A stretch of DNA of 64,000 bases from Macropodus opercularis (Eukaryota; Chordata; Actinopteri; Anabantiformes; Osphronemidae), in contig CM061096.1 of assembly GCA_030770545.1 (NCBI GenBank), positions 6,119,501-6,183,500 of the forward strand, written 5' to 3'. Positions 59,501-64,000 of this stretch are shown in pieces. The notes beneath the pieces are model-generated. The model did not search any database. It saw only the letters and a program-made list of their open reading frames with translations, and was not told where the DNA came from. Position 1 is the stretch's first letter; each line of letters opens with the position of its first letter. The position numbers were made by a program, and so were the translations under genes.

Positions 59501-62500
59501 AAATCTAATGAAGATATTGTGTCATTGTAATGTTTCCAAAGAATCCAGTTTGTCAAACTTTTGCCGTCCGAGTTCAGCTTTTTTTTTATGCTTGTGCACA
59601 GTGGGGGGGGGGGAGACTGTCGTCCGGCTGAGCGGGTAGAAATGGAACAGCCACTTCAAACACGACGCGTTTATGAATCGACATCAGCGTCTTTCTCCAG
59701 CCGCTGCTCTCGCCTGCACCTGACCACACGCGAGGCTCTGGAGCTGGACTCAGGTCTGTGGCGACAGTTCTGCGCCACCTCCTTACAACTCCATTAACAA
59801 ACGCAACGCTTCATCCATTCCAAAAATACGTTTCATTGGATCCATCCACTCTATTATGTTCCCTTCAACAACACAATGGCTTTTGCAGTGTAGTCGCATA
59901 GAGACAGAGCTGGTTCTGATATATATTAAAGTTACTCTACTATGTTTTGTTGCATTAATGTTTTTAAAATGTCTAAGATAAATAATCTAGGAAATGAACA
60001 GATCGATCACTGTATGATGGTTTTAAAATTTTACAAGCAACAGCATGACATTTTGAGAAAGAACTTGAATAAAAGCACACGGTTCCTGTTCAGCACTGGC
60101 ATCACGAGAGCTTCAAACACCCACCAGCGTTCAGAATAGCAGACGTGCTGTTATTTCAGGAGCCGTGCTCGGGTTAATTCGGTTCTTTGTTCGATCGGTT
60201 TGTGATACAGATTACTGTTAACGCCGGACATGTGTTTGAAACGTCACAGCTCGTTAGTCGACGCCGGTTGTGTATGTGATTGTGAAGAACAGCGTCTGTC
60301 TTCTGGGCTGAGTCTCTCCTGCTGGTGAGAAGCCTAAGATGAAACTGGGGGCTGCCACAAAAAAAAAAAAGAAATACCCTCTTCTTTTGTGCATATTTTG
60401 CACACACAAGGAGATTGCTTTGGCTTCCTTTTATCAACACTTTTGTTTACTTAGGATGTGCCAAATGCAGGATTTAGTGTCACATTTGTCTGAGTGTCTG
60501 GCACTTCCACTGAGCTCGTACTTCAACGGCTCTTATTATCAGCCATTTTGAAGCTGTTACTCATTTTGTCATTTAGTTATTTTTGAGGCATTGTCATTTT
60601 CATGTTCAGGTACTTTCTGTTTGCATGAAGCTTTGATCATATTTTGAAGAAAACAAAGGAGAAGCACTGAAGGTTTTCTTTAGAACCTTGGTGTTTGTAC
60701 ATATTAAATGAGGGAAGAATCATTATTACATTTAACAAATGTAGGCGTTCTTGGCCAAGCAGAGAAAAAAACCCACATTTTCACTATGTCTCTCTTTTGA
60801 AACGGTGCTCATGTAAACTGTTGACGGGCTCTTTAGACTAAGTGGAAGCTAATCAGCACGTCTTAGATGATTCAAGAATGAGAAATGTGAACAAAAAAGC
60901 GAAATAATGAAGAAGAAGCTTGAAAAAGAAGGTAACACCGAGCGATCAGTTAAGTGGAGTATATCAGGGCCCACCCCCGGATAATGCGTGGCGGTTTAGA
61001 AATGATCCAATATGGCTGATGCATCAGCTCTGCCTCCCCATTGTCTTCCACCCTCAACAGCTCCCTCCCTCCTCCAACCCCCCATAATGCAATGCAGCTT
61101 TTGTTCACTCATTCTTTTAACTGTTTCTTTGGCTGCGAGTTGTCACGGCAGGACAAATTAAGGAAGCGGTAATAGGGTTATGTCAAGTAGACGGAGGTGC
61201 TGGCTCTGTGTGGATGCCTCCCTCCCTCTGTCTCCATGAAAGGTTACTGCACTCGCCGGGTTTCGTCTCCCCCGCTGTAATGAGAAAGGCAACAGACGAG
61301 CCTCTATCAGTCCTGCAACACCTACTGACAGATAGCATTTAGAGACTGGAGAAAAAGAAGCATTAGGGAAAGAGCGAGTGAGCATCACAGGAAGTAATAC
61401 AGCAACATGAGCATGACTGATCACGATGGACACGCATGACCAGGAAAAACAATCCCTCTCACCGAGGCTGCTGCGCGCCAGCATTTACCTATGTGACACC
61501 TTCATGTGTACATATTGTACGTATGTTTGTAATTTTCTTCTTCGCAGATTTATTCCTTGCGGAGTTTGACACATTAACGTTCTCCATTGGAGCCGCTGAT
61601 ATTATGCCCTCAACAGGGCAGTATTAAAAGCAGATACGTTTTAAAATATTGAGCAGGGATCGCAGCATTACGGTTTAGCGTGATATTACATTCATGACTC
61701 CCACTCAGAGATATTACGCTCACATTTCTTCCACCTCCTTTGGGCAGAATTTCTTAAACCCTTTCTCTCCGAGCTGCCATCGTTCCGGGGCAGATGTCCG
61801 TGGAAAATCTGTATCAGTGCGAGAGTCCCTGTAGCTACGTTTTGATGGCAATGGAATGGAAGGAATGCAGGAGGTGCCTGGGTCGATGTTGTGTACTGCC
61901 GGGGATGTGGTCAGAGGGCAGGGTTGGATCTTAGGTAACAACAGCAGATGCTCCGGGCACTTCATGCTACACAGGAGGGTTTTACAGCCTCGCAGGTGTC
62001 ACACACAAAACACTTCTGCAGCCGGAGACACACCAACACCGATACATACACCGAGGGAAACACACTGGGACTGGGACAGAGGCACACACCCACACAAACT
62101 TTATATTTAGAGCCTCTATTTCAGTTGCACTTCTCAAAAACACAGGCGCTTACCAAACAGAAGCCGTCGCAAAAAAGGCACGGCCAGAAAAAGCAATACA
62201 TATATGTATATATATCTATATAAAACATTCAAAGGTAAGAGTCATGAAACGGCCTTTTAGAACAAATAGTATTTTCAAAAAGCGATACAAAGGAAGGTAT
62301 TGATTTAGAAACAGCCTCCAGGCCACTCAGTCAGTCTGAGGGCACTTTGATGGGATTAGTTGGAGAAAATGCTTAAATTCACAGAGGGTTAAACATTTAA
62401 GGGATAAACCTGGGGGCCAGACCTTGATGAGCTCGTAAACGACCAATAAAGCCAGTCTCAAAGTTTCATTTGAATGTTTTTTTATTTTCAATTGAAGGTT

Positions 62501-63198
62501 TTTACATATACTAGTGCTGTTTTATTTAGTGGTCAACAGTAGGGAGCTTGACTATGAGACTGCTATACATGTATTTCTGCATTAATTCTCACCATTGATT
62601 TTTAAATACACAAGTATATGACTTTTACTGCACCCGTAACATCTCCGGGAGCCAGCAAACACACATTAGCATGTAGAAAGTGTGGAAGAAGCGTTTTAGC
62701 CGCTGATAGTTGTACAGTTACAGATGCAGCACATTTACTCTTCGTCCTGATGACACGCGCGTCTGGCAGTATTGATGTACCGTTTCTCACCCGCCGCTGC
62801 TAAATATGACAGTGCGGTAGCTGCCGCGTGAACCCCTGACCCCTCTGGGAGAAACACCAGCGTTCACAGTTGCGGGGAAATAGGTCTCTGGTTCCCCGAC
62901 TGCCTGTTTAGAGTAATGGTCAAAAGCATACCTGCTGGAAGGGAACATTACTGGCTATGACCAATCTTCTCCCAAATGGAATGCACTTTATGTCACCACA
63001 CCAATCGGAGTAATTGACTTCGCTTTGGGCTGTGGCTATGATAGTCAGGGTTGCTTTTCGGGACAGAGCGCGAACTCTAAAATGCACAGGGATGGTCAGT
63101 TTTGAGAATGATTGATTTGGATAGATTTGAGTTGTAGGATTTCTAGGGGGTGCTATAAAGAACACCACTTTTGTATAGGGTACCTGTCCAACGGGCTG
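56561..63198. other. Candidate intronic sequence, no exon called
   Basis: A palindrome GGAAATTAATTTCC lies at 56779-56792, (ATC)n at 57465-57482, a T run at 58671-58686 and a G run near 59603-59611. A poly(A) is at 60359-60371, and an alternating TA tract at about 62199-62224. CNE-like patches lie at 57845-57935, 61545-61700 (including TGCCCTCAACAGGGCA, a 6-bp stem) and 62905-63170. No gene or RNA recognised. Confidence 0.4.
57465..57482. repeat. (ATC)n microsatellite
   Basis: Six ATC units. Confidence 0.85.
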
Positions 63199-63377
63199 TA
63201 TCAGACTTGGTCCTCGTGGTCCAGAGCGCTGCCGATTTTCACCCCTGCCAGGTACTATCCACTCCAGCTATTGAATCAGGAACTGATTTAGACCCAGGAC
63301 AACAGGTGAATGCAATTAACTAGGTGGCAGAAGAGAGAAACAGCCGTCCTCTGGACCCTGAGGATTGGATTTGAGAA
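63199..63377. mobile_element. Palindromic MITE-type relic, about 180 bp
   Basis: The left arm 63201-63226 (TCAGACTTGGTCCTCGTGGT then CCAGAG) and the reverse complement of the right arm 63349-63374 match at 18 of 26 positions, with the innermost nine identical. Imperfect complementarity continues inward (GCTGCC against the reverse complement of GGCAG-type text). Short palindromic elements with GGTCCTGGAG-like ends are frequent in teleosts; that likeness is from memory. No coding capacity. Confidence 0.5.
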
Positions 63378-63639
63378 CATTGGCCTGACTTATTGATTGG
63401 CACTAAACTTGGCCAAAGCGTGATTACAGGACTGCTTGGTTGTGCTGCTTGCTTATAAAAATTAACCAAATTGCTCTAAAGAAGTTACTGCGAATGACAG
63501 GGTTCAGTCCTATTAGCACAGAGCGCATGGATTGGAGCCGACGGACGCCGGTGCAGCATCGGCGCGTCGGAAGAAACGCACAGTGACCAGCTGGGAACGG
63601 GAAACGTCAATGTAGAATTCAGATCAATACTACAGAAAA

Positions 63640-63900
63640 TGAAATATACAGATATAACATAGAAATCTGTTTACCTCCAAGACGTTCATTTGATAGAAGT
63701 GAAATTAAAAACCTGTTAATAGATAAAGCCATTTATATTGGCCTGTGGATATTAGTCTCAATTCCTGTCTGCAGAATTGTGAAGAGACCGAGAGGTAGTT
63801 TTAATAAGTTGTTTTGATTGTTGTTTCATCTCCAGGTAATATAGCAGAAGAAGTTAAGAGATTTTTTTCTAGATTATTCTTCATAGGCTGGACATGCTTC
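63640..63900. promoter_or_regulatory. CNE-like block containing a CAG|GTAAT site
   Basis: AAATTAAAAACCTGTTAATAG, GATAAAGCCATTTATATTGG, GGATATTAGTCTC and AGTTTTAATAAGTTG in unique sequence. The combined acceptor/donor site at 63833-63838 lies inside the block. Enhancer-like by composition; conservation untested. Confidence 0.33.
63833..63838 (+). other. Possible recursive (ratchet) splice site
   Basis: A pyrimidine-rich run (TTTTGATTGTTGTTTCATCT) leads to CCAG|GTAATA, so an acceptor and a usable donor are directly juxtaposed. Such zero-length exons are known to split very long vertebrate introns. It lies about 19.7 kb downstream of the candidate first-exon donor on the same strand. The motif can also occur by chance. 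Confidence 0.2.
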
Positions 63901-64000
63901 CAAAAACCCCCAACAAAAACATTACAAAGTGTCTTAGCTAAGACGCACGTACACATTCGCTGTATGCAAATGTCAAATCAAGCCAACTGTATATTTACAG

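Noticed and set aside
1..64000. Prokaryotic, phage or CRISPR content
   Set aside because: No long ORFs, no ribosome-binding sites, no regularly spaced direct repeats with unique spacers; composition and microsatellites are vertebrate-like.

Overview
This window reads as vertebrate, most probably teleost, nuclear DNA that is almost entirely non-coding. No open frame on either strand exceeds about 215 codons, and none of the longer ones shows a domain, a composition shift or splice context that would make it a gene. There are no operons, ribosome-binding sites, prokaryotic genes, rRNAs, recognisable tRNAs or CRISPR arrays. Long CA/TG microsatellites, homopolymer tracts, short inverted-repeat (MITE-like) relics and SINE-type relics point to a bony fish. 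Two relics resemble repeat families I remember as common in teleosts, especially percomorphs. That placement is from memory, not from a search.

Layout. Positions 1-38.7 kb are intergenic or intronic. Blocks of repeats alternate with AT-rich, homeodomain-motif-rich stretches of 100-350 bp (for example 2.69, 4.44, 8.5, 11.3, 13.5, 15.3 and 23.9 kb) that look like conserved non-coding elements (CNEs), which are probable enhancers. At 38781-38890 there is a plausible internal coding exon on the + strand, with good splice sites, one open frame and GC-rich third positions; its gene is not recognised. The clearest gene signal is at about 43.37-44.13 kb on the + strand. A low-complexity, CCAAT-containing segment is followed by 613 nt without a single ATG, then three in-frame ATGs in a strong Kozak context, six codons (MMMYFW) and a GTGAGT splice donor. 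I read this as a promoter, a 5' leader and the start of the first coding exon of a gene whose body lies to the right.

From 44126 to the window end the sequence looks like a long first intron rich in CNE-like DNA (best at 53.8-54.15 kb). It contains a candidate 27-nt in-frame microexon (56534-56560), a candidate 102-nt cassette exon (49122-49223), a possible recursive splice site (63833-63838), a second SINE relic (47.04 kb) and a palindromic MITE relic (63.2-63.4 kb). The combination of sparse exons, a long first intron and many CNE-like blocks on both sides of one promoter is what a developmental-regulator locus (genomic regulatory block) looks like. I could not name the gene. Every CNE call rests on composition and motif content only, because no cross-species alignment was possible.
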